64,000 nucleotides of DNA from DASRHD01 sp035485575 (GCA_035485575.1 DATHNW010000017.1:62001-126000), one strand, 5' to 3'; shown: positions 52,871 to 62,331, numbered from the stretch's first letter. The notes: a model not told the origin generated them from the letters alone. Numbers and translations are program-made.

Positions 52871-53984
52871 ATCCTCCGCTTTTCGTGTCAGGCTGTTCGT
52901 CGGGCTGGGCCTGTTCATTGTTCTGGCTGTTGCACTGCTTTATTTCACCCGCCCAATGGCGAAGGTCGTGGGCGTGGTGCGGAGCAAGGCCGTTAATGCC
53001 GTGCCCGGCAGCGTGACGGTTGATGCCGAATATCAGATGGAAATCAAAAGTGAGCTAGGAGGTCGCATCGTCAAAACCGCGCTTGATGACGGAAAACATG
53101 TCAAAAAGGACGAGTTTCTTGTCCAGCTCGACACTGGCGACCTCGAAATCGAGATCGATCAACTGCAGAATGACTATGAAGCGCTGAAGAGCCGCCTTGC
53201 CGTGGGCTCGCAAGCGCAGCTTAACCTCGACAGCGCGCAAGCCGCCTTCGCCAATGTAGAACGCCTTCACAAGCTTGGCCAGATGTCCGACAGCGATTTT
53301 GAAAACCAGCGCCGCGCCCTTCAGGGGATCGAGCAGCAGCGCAAACTCGAACAGGTAGACAACCAAAACAAAATCGATAGCGCTGAGAACGGCCTCAAGG
53401 CCAAGCGGCGGCAGCTCCAGAAAATGACGATTACCGCGCCTTTTGACGGTGTGGTTGAAAAAGTCCTGGCCCGTCCCGGCGACCTCATCGACTTGGGGGC
53501 GCCCATCGCCATTCTTATTTCCACGAGTCGCACGGTCGTGGCGCGCATTAGTGAGGAGGATTTCGCCGGCATCCGCCTTGGTCAGAAGGCCTTTGTGCGT
53601 TTCCTTAGTTATGGCAATCAGCTGTACAACGCGTCGGTCAGCAAAATCCTGCCCACGGCCGATCCCGACACGCAACGTTACGAAATCTTTCTTAGCGTGG
53701 ATCTTCCCCTCGATCGTCTGGTCCCAGGGCTGACCGGCGAGGCCAGCATTGTCGTGGGCGAGCACGAAAACACGCTCATCGTCCCGCGACGTGCACTTTT
53801 CGGCAACAGTCTCTTTATCGTCAAAAATGGCCGGGTGCAGCTGCGCAAGGTGTCCGTCGGTTACGTCGGGCTGAACGAGGCGGAAATCATCGAGGGCGTT
53901 GATGAAGGAGAGATGGTCATCGCTGATGAAATCGACCGTTTCCGCGACGGGGACCGCGTGCGCACCGTCTTGCTTCCGCAATAA
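52860..53984 (+). CDS. HlyD/MacA-like efflux periplasmic adaptor
   Basis: 374 residues with an N-terminal signal anchor (FRVRLFVGLGLFIVLAVALLYF), a beta-barrel/lipoyl start near VDAEYQMEIKSELGGRIVK, a coiled-coil hairpin (LDSAQAAFANVERLHKLGQ and QQRKLEQVDNQNKI) and then the second lipoyl half TITAPFDGVVEKVLARPGDL. Adaptors of this type link an inner-membrane ABC pump to the TolC-like channel. It is followed by the ABC permease and ATPase genes. Confidence 0.93.
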   Translation: MPNRSSAFRVRLFVGLGLFIVLAVALLYFTRPMAKVVGVVRSKAVNAVPGSVTVDAEYQMEIKSELGGRIVKTALDDGKHVKKDEFLVQLDTGDLEIEIDQLQNDYEALKSRLAVGSQAQLNLDSAQAAFANVERLHKLGQMSDSDFENQRRALQGIEQQRKLEQVDNQNKIDSAENGLKAKRRQLQKMTITAPFDGVVEKVLARPGDLIDLGAPIAILISTSRTVVARISEEDFAGIRLGQKAFVRFLSYGNQLYNASVSKILPTADPDTQRYEIFLSVDLPLDRLVPGLTGEASIVVGEHENTLIVPRRALFGNSLFIVKNGRVQLRKVSVGYVGLNEAEIIEGVDEGEMVIADEIDRFRDGDRVRTVLLPQ

Positions 53985-54006
53985 GCCGCGCCCCGGGATT
54001 CCTGTC

Positions 54007-55260
54007 GTGCCGCCCAATCTGCAGATCGCGTTCCGTTTCCTCACGGCCAAGAAACGCGCCATGTTGATGAGCCTGGCCTGCATCGTGCTTGGCGTCGGGC
54101 TTTTCGTGGTTACGCAGGCGACGACCAGCGGTTTCGAGGGATTTTTTATCAAGACTATCCTTGGTGCGAATGGCGCCATCCGCGTTGAGGACGAAATCCA
54201 GGCCACCATCCGTTCCATGGCGGCTGGTGGTGGGGATAGTGATTCAAATTTTCAGGTCGTCGAAAAGGAAGGCCGCAAGTATATCCAGGGCATCCAGCAG
54301 CCCAAACTGATCATGGATGCATTGCGGCGTTTCAGCAATGTCTCCGGTGTCGCCGAGGTGCTGCACGGTGACGTTTTCATCAGCAGCAGCTTTAAGAACG
54401 ACTCCGCTCAGGTTTATGGCATTAATCTGGAGGACTACCTGAAGGTCTCCGACCTTGGTTCGCGCATCGTCCGGGGCTCGCTCGAGGAGTTTCGGGATGA
54501 GCCGGAGGAAGGCGCCCTTATCGGCCGCATCCTGGCCGATCGCGTCCAGCTCGCCGTCGGTGATTCGTTCATCCTGCAAATCCGCGACCAGAGCCGCCGC
54601 TACCGGGTTGCCGCCGTGTTTGAGACAGGTGTGCGCGACATCGATCAGGTGCGCATCTACCTTCACCTCGGCGAGACGCGCTCCCTTTTGCAGAAACCGA
54701 CCGGCGCGTCATTCATCCAGGTCAATCTTTACGACCAATCCCGTGCGCCACAGGACGCCATGCAGATGGAAAGGACGCTCCACCACAGTGCCGCGCCCTG
54801 GCAGGACCGTGAAAAGGAATGGCTTGAGGTTTTTGGCGCGCTGCGCAAATCGACCGCGATCACGGTGTCGGTATTCACATTGATTGCGGCACTTGCGATG
54901 TTCAACACCTTGGCCATGATCGTATTGGAAAAAACCAAGGACATCGCCATCCTACGGTCGATGGGTTACACGCGCGAGGACATCACGCGCATCTTTCTCT
55001 GGCAGGCGGCGATCGTGCTCGCGATTGGCACGGTGGCCGGTTGCCTGCTTGGCGCGGGTGTGACCTACGCGATTTCGCAAATTCCCATCCGCATCCGCAC
55101 GATTTTCACGACGGACACGTTTGTGGTCTCGTGGTCCATTTGGCACTATGTCGAAGCTACGCTCACCGCGGTCGTGATGGTCATGATCGCGAGCCTTGTC
55201 CCGGCGCGTCGGGCGGCGCGGCTTGAGCCGGGCGACATCATCCGCGGCACCGCGCAATAA
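54007..55260 (+). CDS. FtsX/MacB-type ABC transporter permease
   Basis: 417 residues from a GTG at 54007; the frame is open to 53899 but that overlaps the adaptor gene. An N-terminal helix, a periplasmic domain of about 250 residues (IRVEDEI...), and three C-terminal helices with the FtsX signature ITVSVFTLIAALAMFNTLAMIVLEKTKDIAILRSMG, then VPARRAARLEPGDIIRG. It is closest to MacB/LolC-E-like permeases and is encoded two bases before its ATPase. Probably exports a lipid or small molecule in a MacAB-like pump. Confidence 0.9.
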   Translation: MPPNLQIAFRFLTAKKRAMLMSLACIVLGVGLFVVTQATTSGFEGFFIKTILGANGAIRVEDEIQATIRSMAAGGGDSDSNFQVVEKEGRKYIQGIQQPKLIMDALRRFSNVSGVAEVLHGDVFISSSFKNDSAQVYGINLEDYLKVSDLGSRIVRGSLEEFRDEPEEGALIGRILADRVQLAVGDSFILQIRDQSRRYRVAAVFETGVRDIDQVRIYLHLGETRSLLQKPTGASFIQVNLYDQSRAPQDAMQMERTLHHSAAPWQDREKEWLEVFGALRKSTAITVSVFTLIAALAMFNTLAMIVLEKTKDIAILRSMGYTREDITRIFLWQAAIVLAIGTVAGCLLGAGVTYAISQIPIRIRTIFTTDTFVVSWSIWHYVEATLTAVVMVMIASLVPARRAARLEPGDIIRGTAQ

Positions 55261-55262
55261 AA

Positions 55263-55952
55263 ATGCCCGCCCCTGCCGACAGTCTCGCCCTTCGCTGCGA
55301 AAATCTGCACCGTTTCCTTGGCCAGGGCGAGGGCCGTGTGCACGTGCTCAAGGGCGTTTCCTTTGAAGCGCAGCGCGGGCAGGTCTACGCCATTGTCGGC
55401 CCCTCCGGTTGCGGCAAAAGCACCTTGCTCTACCAGCTCGGGCTGCTCGACCAGCCCGACGAAGGCCGGATCTGGATCAACCGGCAGCTGATGTCGAACA
55501 ACGATGACGCCGCCCGCACCGCCGCGCGTGGCGAGCATATCGGCTTTGTTTTCCAGTTTCACTTCCTGATGCTTGAGTTCACCGCGCTGGAGAACGTGAT
55601 GATGCCCATGCGCAAGCTCGGCCGACTGGCCCCGGGCGCAATGCCCGAGCGAGCGCGCTCGCTCCTCACCGCCGTTGGCCTCGGCGACAAGACCCACCGT
55701 CTGGGCACCCAGCTTTCCGGCGGCGAGCAGCAGCGCGTGGCCGTCGCCCGCGCCCTGGCCAACCAGCCGGCGATCCTGCTTGCCGATGAGCCCACCGGCA
55801 ATCTCGACCAGCGCAACTCCAGCCTCGTCTTCGATCTGCTCATGCGCCTCGCCAAGGAAAACGGGCAGGCCATTGTGCTGGTGACGCACAATTCCGAGAT
55901 TGCCGGCCGTTGCGACGTTGTCCGCCCCATGCGCGATGGCGTTTTTGTCTGA
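55263..55952 (+). CDS. ABC transporter ATP-binding protein (LolD/MacB-like)
   Basis: 229 residues. Walker A GPSGCGKST, Q-loop FQFHFL, signature LSGGEQQRVAVARALA, Walker B ILLADEPT and H-loop VTHN are all intact. The sequence is of the LolD/FtsE-like export group that pairs with FtsX-type permeases. Last gene of the tolC-adaptor-permease-ATPase operon; followed by the structured intergenic region before the Act operon. Confidence 0.95.
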   Translation: MPAPADSLALRCENLHRFLGQGEGRVHVLKGVSFEAQRGQVYAIVGPSGCGKSTLLYQLGLLDQPDEGRIWINRQLMSNNDDAARTAARGEHIGFVFQFHFLMLEFTALENVMMPMRKLGRLAPGAMPERARSLLTAVGLGDKTHRLGTQLSGGEQQRVAVARALANQPAILLADEPTGNLDQRNSSLVFDLLMRLAKENGQAIVLVTHNSEIAGRCDVVRPMRDGVFV

Positions 55953-55976
55953 AAAATGGGGCAGAGCCGGTGGGGC

Positions 55977-56033
55977 GGCAAGATTTCCGGCCCGCGCGGA
56001 TTTGCCCCCGCGCCAAGCGGACTAAATCTTGCC
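55977..56033. other. Nested inverted repeat downstream of the efflux ATPase gene
   Basis: The outer arms GGCAAGATTT (55977-55986) and AAATCTTGCC (56024-56033) are perfect over 10 bp. Within them GCGCGG (55994-55999) and CCGCGC (56008-56013) pair around eight bases. The nested structure lies 24 bases after the efflux ATPase stop. No U-tract follows, so a simple intrinsic terminator is doubtful; a regulatory or transcript-end structure is possible. Confidence 0.5.
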
Positions 56034-56053
56034 TTGTGACGATTAGGAAAAAC

Positions 56054-56075
56054 GCGCCGCAGCTGCGCCGCAGCT
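56054..56075. repeat. Perfect 11-bp tandem duplication upstream of the Act operon
   Basis: GCGCCGCAGCT at 56054-56064 is repeated exactly at 56065-56075. It follows the nested inverted repeat and lies about 100 bases ahead of the small ORF at 56173. A binding-site duplication or slippage product could explain it. Confidence 0.6.
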
Positions 56076-56113
56076 AATGATTCAGATGCGCCCAAAAATC
56101 GCCGGAAATTTTA

Positions 56114-56160
56114 GTTTACATTCAAAAAGCACGCCCCTTGTTTCGGCGCTGACTGTAAAC
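56114..56160. promoter_or_regulatory. Spaced GTTTACA/TGTAAAC inverted half-sites
   Basis: GTTTACA at 56114-56120 and TGTAAAC at 56154-56160 form an inverted pair with centres 40 bases apart (about four helical turns), ending 12 bases ahead of the small ORF at 56173. Spaced half-sites of this sort can bind a dimeric regulator by looping, but chance is not excluded. Confidence 0.3.
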
Positions 56161-56172
56161 ACGTTCTACGCC

Positions 56173-56355
56173 GTGAGCCACGACCCGACTCGTAAGACTT
56201 TCCTGCTGAAACTCCTCGGCTTTGCCGCCGGGGCAGGCCTTGCCACCCGGCTTTTGGCCCGTGGCGCGCGGCGTGCCGCCACCGCACCGGCTTCCGCGCC
56301 CATCGCGTTGCAGACGGAGCCTCGCGCCGTGGCTCGCCGCGCTGACACTGTCTAA
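56173..56355 (+). CDS. Small Tat-signal-like protein ahead of ActA
   Basis: 60 residues from a GTG. TRKTFLLKLLGFAAGAG has an R/K-x-F-L-hydrophobic pattern resembling a Tat-type or lipoprotein-free signal segment; the rest is Ala/Pro-rich and ends in TEPRAVARRADTV. The reading frame lies in front of the pentaheme cytochrome gene with a 30-base gap and the same strand. I believe similar short proteins precede Act operons in related bacteria, but I cannot check this. It could be a Tat-exported assembly factor or an accessory subunit. Confidence 0.55.
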   Translation: MSHDPTRKTFLLKLLGFAAGAGLATRLLARGARRAATAPASAPIALQTEPRAVARRADTV

Positions 56356-56385
56356 CCCGCGCCGCCCGCGAATCCTTCCCCGGAC

Positions 56386-57039
56386 ATGTCGAAAATTTTT
56401 CCGAAATCGGCCAACTCGCTCCCGCTGCAGATAGTCATCTATCTTTTCGTGCTGGGCAGCATTGCGACGGCAGCGGTCAACTATTACATGACGCCGAAGT
56501 ACACGCGCGTCGGCTATGCGCCCGTGCAGCCCGTGCCTTTCAGCCATGCCATCCACGCCGGCCAGCTCGGCATCGACTGCCGCTACTGCCATGGCAATGT
56601 CGAGAAATCGCCCAATGCCACCGTGCCCACTTCGCAGACGTGCATGAACTGCCACAGCCTCGTGAAGCAGAACAGCCCGCTGCTCGCCATCGTCCGCGCC
56701 AGCTACCAGTCGGGCGACCCGGTGCCGTGGGTGCGCATCCATCAGCTGCCCGACTACGTTTATTTCAACCACGCCATCCATGTGAACCGCGGCATCAGCT
56801 GCTACGAATGCCACGGCCAGATCAACCAGATGGATCGCGTGCACGAGACCCAGCCGCTGAGCATGGGCTTCTGCCTCAACTGCCATCGCGAACCTGAAAA
56901 GCATATCCGCGCCCGCGAGGATGTTTATAATCTCAACTGGCACGCGCCCAGCGAACAGGCCCAGCTCGAGCTCGGCACCAAACTCGTCCACGACTGGAAA
57001 GTGAACCCTCCGCAAAGCTGCTCCGGCTGCCATCGATGA
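56386..57039 (+). CDS. actA: Alternative complex III subunit ActA (pentaheme cytochrome c)
   Basis: 217 residues with an N-terminal membrane anchor (about 15-33) and five haem-binding motifs: CRYCH, CMNCH, CYECH, CLNCH and CSGCH. Further His residues (HAIHAG, NHAIHVN) are likely sixth ligands. ActA carries electrons from the quinol-oxidising core of alternative complex III, a quinol:electron-acceptor oxidoreductase that replaces the bc1 complex. It overlaps actB by ATGA and heads the operon actABCDEF. Confidence 0.95.
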   Translation: MSKIFPKSANSLPLQIVIYLFVLGSIATAAVNYYMTPKYTRVGYAPVQPVPFSHAIHAGQLGIDCRYCHGNVEKSPNATVPTSQTCMNCHSLVKQNSPLLAIVRASYQSGDPVPWVRIHQLPDYVYFNHAIHVNRGISCYECHGQINQMDRVHETQPLSMGFCLNCHREPEKHIRAREDVYNLNWHAPSEQAQLELGTKLVHDWKVNPPQSCSGCHR

Positions 57040-60000
57040 AACGCAAACCTGTCGCTCTTCCCGCCCCGACCGAACGCGAGCTTACCGGCCCGCGCTACTG
57101 GCGCAGCCTCGACGAGCTGGCCGCCACGCCCGGCTTTCGCGATCACCTTGAGCGTGAATTTCCCGAGGGCGCCTCGAACCTCGACGGTGTCGACCGCCGC
57201 CAGTTCTTTAAGTTGATGGCGGCCTCGTTCGCGCTCGGCGGCCTCGGCTTGGCTGGCTGTCGCCGGCCCGAGTCCTACATTTTGCCCTACGGCAAGTCGG
57301 TCGAAGGTGTCGTGCCGGGCCTGCCGCTTTATTTTGCGACTGCGATGCCGCTGCGCAAATGGGCGATTCCGCTTCTGGCCGAGACGCACCAGGGCCGCCC
57401 GACCAAGCTCGAGGGCAATCCCAGCTACACGCCCTTGGGGGGTGCCAGCTCGTTGATCACGCAGGCGTCCGTGCTTGAGCTTTACGATCCCGACCGCGCC
57501 ACCGCGCACACGAAGAACGGCTCTGCGCTCGATGCCGCCGGGTTGAACGACTTGCTCGCTTCCGTCGGTAAGAATCATGCTGGGAACGATGGGGCGGGTC
57601 TTGCGTTCCTTGCCGGCGAGTCCAGCTCGCCCACGCGCGCCGTGCTCGTCGCGCGCCTGAAGCAGGTATTTCCCAAGGCCGTCTGGTCCGAGTTTGAGCC
57701 TGTGCAGGATGAGCCGCCACTCGCCGCCGCCCGTGCCGCCTTTGGCGTGGCGGTCAAGCCGGTCTACCGGTTCATCAATGCGAAACGCATCGTCAGCCTC
57801 GATTGCGATTTCATCGGCGCGGAGGCCGGCAGCCTTTTTTACTCGCGCGAATTCGCGAAGGGCCGCCGCGTCCGCACGAAGGACGACGACATGAACCGCC
57901 TCTATGTGGCCGAGAGCGGGTTCACGCTGACCGGCAGCATGGCCGACCACCGCCTGCGCCTCGCCAGCAGCCATGTTTTCGCCCTCGCCGCCGCGCTCGC
58001 CGTCCGGATCACCGGCAACCAATCCTACGCCAAGTATGCGCAGGGCCTTGAAGTCGATCCGAAATGGCTCGATGCCTGCGCCGCGGATCTGCTGGCGCAC
58101 AAGAATGAGAGCATTGTCGTTGCCGGTGCGCACCAGCCTGCCGCCGTGCACGTGCTCGCTTACGCGATCAACGACGCGCTTGGCAACATAGGCGAAACGA
58201 TCGATTTCCTGCTGATCAAGCCACCGCCCGTCGCGACGATTTCCGACCTCGCTTCCGCCATCAAGGCCGGCGGCGTCAAGACGCTCGTCATCCTCGGTGG
58301 CAATCCCGTTTACAACGCGCCCGCCGACCTTGATTTTCCCGCTCTGCTCAAGAGCGTGCCCGAGGTCATCCGGTACGGTTATTACGTGGACGAGACTTCG
58401 CAGCTTGCGGGTGTGCACGTTGCTGCCGCCCACTATCTCGAGTCATGGGGCGATGCGCGCACCATCGACGGCACGGTTCTGCCCATCCAGCCGATGATCC
58501 TGCCGCTCTTCGGCGGCGTCACCGAGATCGAAGTGCTCGCACGGATTGCCGGTGAGACGACGGTCGATCCTTACGCGCTCGTTTTCGACACGGTCTCAAA
58601 GATCGCCAGCGAAAACGACTCGCAGGCGATGTTCAGCAAGTTTCTCCACGACGGGTTCCTGCACGATTCGGATTTCGAAAAGATCCCGGTCGAGTTCGAT
58701 GCCGCGCGCGCGGCCACGCTGTTTGACGCGATGCCTGCGCCCGCTACGGTTTCCTCGGCCAGCCTCGAGGTCCGCTTTGCCCCCGACTACAAGATTGATG
58801 ACGGCCGGTTCGTGAACAACGGTTGGTTGCAGGAGTGCCCCGATCCCATCACAAAACTCACTTGGGACAATGCCATCCTCATCAGCCCCCGTCTCGCCAA
58901 GGAGCTGGGCGTCGATCCCAAGGGCGCGCTGATCCAGGTCGCCCGGCGTGAACTGGCCGACTTCGAAAAGGGCCGGGAAAATGCCTTTATCGGCGAGGTG
59001 ACCATCGGCGGCCGCAAGGTCCGCGGCCCGTTGCACATCCAGCCCGGCCTCTCCAATTATACCATCGTGCTTCCGCTCGGCTATGGCCGTTCGGTTACCG
59101 GCAGCGTCGGCCGCGGAGCGGGCTTCAACGCCTACGCCGTACGCACGGCGGATGCTCCGCATTTTGCGGCCGGCGCCACGCTCACGGTCACCGGCGAGCG
59201 CATGACCCTCGCCAACACGCAACAGCATTGGTCGATGGAAGGCCGCGATCTTATCCGCGAGGCCAACCTCGAAGGCCCGGACGGCTATAAGGAAAACCCG
59301 ACCTACGTGCGTGCCATCGGCCTCGAGGCGCACAGCCCGCCGATTTACGGGGAGGAAGGCGAAAAGATGACCCCCGCCGAGCGCGCCTCGGAAATTCCCC
59401 GTGGCAATTCGCTCTACGTCACGCCGTCATTCAAGGGCCCACAGCAGTGGGGCATGAGCATCGACCTCAACACCTGCACCGGCTGCAACGCCTGTGTCGT
59501 GGCCTGTCAGGCCGAAAACAACATTCCCATTGTGGGCAAGGACCAGGTGTCTCGCGGCCGCGCGATGCACTGGATCCGTATCGACCGCTACTATTCGAGC
59601 GGCTCGACCGACAACAATGACATTCCCGAGGAGCCGCAGGCTTCCGTCGAGCCCGTGGCCTGCATGCAGTGCGAGCTTGCCCCCTGCGAGACCGTCTGCC
59701 CGGTCAACGCCACCGTTCACGACGACGAAGGCATCAACACCATGGCCTACAACCGCTGCATTGGCACGCGGTATTGCGCGAACAACTGCCCGTACAAGGT
59801 TCGCCGTTTCAATTATTTCGACTGGAACAAGCGCTCCATCGGCCACTTCTACGAAGGCCCGCTCGGGCCCGATGGCATGCCCGAACTGGTCAAGATGGTG
59901 AAGAACCCCGAAGTCACCATCCGCATGCGCGGCGTGATGGAAAAATGCACCTATTGCGTGCAGCGCATCGAGAACGCCAAGATCCAGCACAAGGTCAAGG

Positions 60001-60356
60001 TCGCCCAGGCCGGTGATCCGGCCGACATCGTGCTGCCCGATGGCGCGGTCAAGACTGCCTGCCAGCAGGCCTGCCCGGTCGAGGCCATTGTCTTCGGCAA
60101 CATTCTCAATCCCGACAGCGCCGTTTCGAAAGCCAAGGCGCAGGATCAGGATTATGGACTGCTTTTCTACCTGAACACCCGCCCGCGCACGACCTACCTC
60201 GGCAAGCTGCGCAACCCGAATCCCGCCATGCCCGACTATGCTTCGCTCCCGCTCAGCCGCGTGGAGCTGCAGAACAAGATGGGCAAGCCCGAAGGTGAGG
60301 GGAGCGGCGATCATGCCGCGCTGGCGCCAGCTAAAAACCTTGGAGGACTTAGCTAA
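57036..60356 (+). CDS. actB: Alternative complex III subunit ActB (molybdopterin-like and iron-sulfur)
   Basis: 1106 residues. A twin-arginine-like signal DRRQFFKLMAASFALGG sits near residues 50-66, not at the extreme N-terminus, as is usual for ActB. The middle resembles a molybdopterin oxidoreductase but without a cofactor-binding Cys that I can find. The C-terminal part holds four cysteine clusters: CTGCNACVVACQ, CMQCELAPCETVCP, CIGTRYCANNCP and CTYCVQRI with CQQACP, the set of [4Fe-4S] and [3Fe-4S] centres expected in ActB. It overlaps actA and actC. Confidence 0.95.
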   Translation: MKRKPVALPAPTERELTGPRYWRSLDELAATPGFRDHLEREFPEGASNLDGVDRRQFFKLMAASFALGGLGLAGCRRPESYILPYGKSVEGVVPGLPLYFATAMPLRKWAIPLLAETHQGRPTKLEGNPSYTPLGGASSLITQASVLELYDPDRATAHTKNGSALDAAGLNDLLASVGKNHAGNDGAGLAFLAGESSSPTRAVLVARLKQVFPKAVWSEFEPVQDEPPLAAARAAFGVAVKPVYRFINAKRIVSLDCDFIGAEAGSLFYSREFAKGRRVRTKDDDMNRLYVAESGFTLTGSMADHRLRLASSHVFALAAALAVRITGNQSYAKYAQGLEVDPKWLDACAADLLAHKNESIVVAGAHQPAAVHVLAYAINDALGNIGETIDFLLIKPPPVATISDLASAIKAGGVKTLVILGGNPVYNAPADLDFPALLKSVPEVIRYGYYVDETSQLAGVHVAAAHYLESWGDARTIDGTVLPIQPMILPLFGGVTEIEVLARIAGETTVDPYALVFDTVSKIASENDSQAMFSKFLHDGFLHDSDFEKIPVEFDAARAATLFDAMPAPATVSSASLEVRFAPDYKIDDGRFVNNGWLQECPDPITKLTWDNAILISPRLAKELGVDPKGALIQVARRELADFEKGRENAFIGEVTIGGRKVRGPLHIQPGLSNYTIVLPLGYGRSVTGSVGRGAGFNAYAVRTADAPHFAAGATLTVTGERMTLANTQQHWSMEGRDLIREANLEGPDGYKENPTYVRAIGLEAHSPPIYGEEGEKMTPAERASEIPRGNSLYVTPSFKGPQQWGMSIDLNTCTGCNACVVACQAENNIPIVGKDQVSRGRAMHWIRIDRYYSSGSTDNNDIPEEPQASVEPVACMQCELAPCETVCPVNATVHDDEGINTMAYNRCIGTRYCANNCPYKVRRFNYFDWNKRSIGHFYEGPLGPDGMPELVKMVKNPEVTIRMRGVMEKCTYCVQRIENAKIQHKVKVAQAGDPADIVLPDGAVKTACQQACPVEAIVFGNILNPDSAVSKAKAQDQDYGLLFYLNTRPRTTYLGKLRNPNPAMPDYASLPLSRVELQNKMGKPEGEGSGDHAALAPAKNLGGLS

Positions 60357-61780
60357 TGTCCCACGTTGAAGAAGCTTCTGTCGAAAAACCGGCCATTCTG
60401 TCCGAAGTCGCGCCTGCGGTCATGCCGCGGCCCGCGCTGGTCGGCAACAACCGCAGTTTCGCCTGGATCACCGAGAAGATTTGCACCATCGCCGAGGAAA
60501 AGACGCCCACTTGGTGGTGGTATTGCTTCGGCATGGCGTGCTTTGTCGCGTCGTTCACCGTCGTCGGCCTGATCTATCTTGTCTCGACCGGCGTTGGCGT
60601 GTGGGGGCATCGCAGCCCGATCAACTGGGGCTGGCCGATCGTGAACTTCGTTTTCTGGATCGGCATTGGCCACGCCGGTACCCTTATCTCGGCGATTCTC
60701 TGCCTGCTGCGCCAGAAGTGGCGCACATCCATCAACCGCGCGGCTGAGGCCATGACGATTTTTGCGGTCGTGTGTGCCGGCATTTTCCCGGTCTTTCACG
60801 TTGGCCGCGTGTGGTACGCCTGGTTTCTTTTCCCGCTGCCGAACTCAAACACCATCTGGCAGAACTTCCGCTCGCCGCTCGAGTGGGACGTGTTTGCCGT
60901 CTCGACCTATGGCACGGTGTCGGTGCTGTTCTGGTACATCGGCATGATTCCCGACCTCGCCACCCTGCGCGATCGCGCCAAGGTGAAATGGCGGCAGATT
61001 TTCTACGGAGTGTTCGCGATGGGCTGGCGCAATTCCAGCCGCCATTGGAGCAACTACGAGATGGCCTACCTCATCCTCGCCGGCATTGCCACGCCGCTGG
61101 TGCTCTCGGTGCACACCATCGTGTCGTTCGACTTCGCCGTGTCGCTGATCCCGGGCTGGCATACCACGATTTTCCCGCCGTATTTCGTGGCCGGCGCCAT
61201 TTTCTCGGGCTTCGGCATGGTGCTGACGCTCATGCTGCCGTTGCGCGCCATCTACAAGCTCGAGGACCTCGTCACGCAGTATCACATCGACTGCATGTGC
61301 AAGATCACCCTCGCGACCGGCACCATGGTCGGCTACGCCTACGCGATGGAGTTCTTCATCGCGTGGTACGGTGCGAACCCCAATGAAGGTTTTGCCTTCA
61401 TCAACCGCGCGTTTGGTCCCTATGCCTGGGCCTACTGGATCATGATCACCTGCAACGTCATCACGCCGCAGCTGTTCTGGTTCAAGAAGGTCCGCCACAA
61501 TACCGCGCTCGTGTGGATCCTCTCCATCTTCGTCAACGTCGGCATGTGGTTCGAGCGCTTTGTCATCATCTGCACTTCCCTGGCCCGCGATTTCCTCCCC
61601 TCCAGCTGGGGCTACATCTCGCCGACCATCGTGGATATCTTCACCTTCTTCGGCACGTTCGGCGTGTTCTCCGTGCTGTTCCTGCTCTTTATCCGCTTCC
61701 TGCCCATCATGCCGATGGCCGAACTCAAGGCGGTCACGCCGCAGGCCGACCCGCATGCGGGTCACGAGGATCATCACTAA
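60356..61780 (+). CDS. actC: Alternative complex III subunit ActC (NrfD-like membrane subunit)
   Basis: 474 residues with ten or so membrane helices. NrfD-type segments include INWGWPIVNFVFWIGIGHAG and SLIPGWHTTIFPPYFVAGAIFSG, with a GRxW motif in HVGRVWYAWFLFPLP. ActC is thought to hold the quinol-binding site. It overlaps actB by one base and is followed 12 bases later by actD. Confidence 0.94.
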   Translation: MSHVEEASVEKPAILSEVAPAVMPRPALVGNNRSFAWITEKICTIAEEKTPTWWWYCFGMACFVASFTVVGLIYLVSTGVGVWGHRSPINWGWPIVNFVFWIGIGHAGTLISAILCLLRQKWRTSINRAAEAMTIFAVVCAGIFPVFHVGRVWYAWFLFPLPNSNTIWQNFRSPLEWDVFAVSTYGTVSVLFWYIGMIPDLATLRDRAKVKWRQIFYGVFAMGWRNSSRHWSNYEMAYLILAGIATPLVLSVHTIVSFDFAVSLIPGWHTTIFPPYFVAGAIFSGFGMVLTLMLPLRAIYKLEDLVTQYHIDCMCKITLATGTMVGYAYAMEFFIAWYGANPNEGFAFINRAFGPYAWAYWIMITCNVITPQLFWFKKVRHNTALVWILSIFVNVGMWFERFVIICTSLARDFLPSSWGYISPTIVDIFTFFGTFGVFSVLFLLFIRFLPIMPMAELKAVTPQADPHAGHEDHH

Positions 61781-61792
61781 TATTCACCCGCC

Positions 61793-62326
61793 ATGTCCGC
61801 CCAAGCTCACGGTTTGATCGCCATGTTCGAGACCACTGCCGACGTCATGCACGCGGCGGAGAAGGTTCGCGATGCCGGCTACAAATTCTGGGATGTGCAT
61901 TCGCCGCTCCCCATCCATGGCATGGATCGCGCCATGGGCATCAAGCGCTCGAAGGTTCCGCGCATCTCGCTCGCCGGCGGCATCACCGGCTTCTGCACCG
62001 GCATGGCGATGATCTGGTACACGGACGGCTTTGACTACCGGCTCACTGTCGGCGGCAAGCCGTTCTTCAGCCCGCTTTTCGCGTTTCCCGTCTCCTACGA
62101 GCTGACGATCCTTTTTACCGCCTTTGCCACCATCATCGGCATGTTCATTCTCAACGGCCTGCCGATGCATTACCATCCGGTACTGAAATACCCGAACGTC
62201 GACCGCGCCACGAACGACCTTTTTTATATCGTCATTGAGTCGCGCGATCCGAAGTTCAATCCGCAGGCCACCCGCGCGCTCCTTGCCGACATCGGCGGCC
62301 AGGCCATCACCGAACTCGAAGACTGA
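61793..62326 (+). CDS. actD: Alternative complex III subunit ActD (DUF3341)
   Basis: 177 residues with an N-terminal soluble region starting GLIAMFETTADVMHAAEKVRDAGY, the DUF3341 signature, a KFWDVHSPLPIHGMD motif and two helices (GGITGFCTGMAMIW and ELTILFTAFATIIGMFI). It is the small membrane subunit of the complex; its function is structural as far as known. Six bases separate it from actE. Confidence 0.94.
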   Translation: MSAQAHGLIAMFETTADVMHAAEKVRDAGYKFWDVHSPLPIHGMDRAMGIKRSKVPRISLAGGITGFCTGMAMIWYTDGFDYRLTVGGKPFFSPLFAFPVSYELTILFTAFATIIGMFILNGLPMHYHPVLKYPNVDRATNDLFYIVIESRDPKFNPQATRALLADIGGQAITELED

Positions 62327-62331
62327 CCTCC

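Noticed and set aside
53055..54218. 387-residue minus-strand open frame
   Set aside because: Antisense to the adaptor and permease, whose motifs are intact and in order.
56925..58433. 502-residue minus-strand open frame
   Set aside because: Antisense to actB; Arg/Gly-rich, no recognisable domain.
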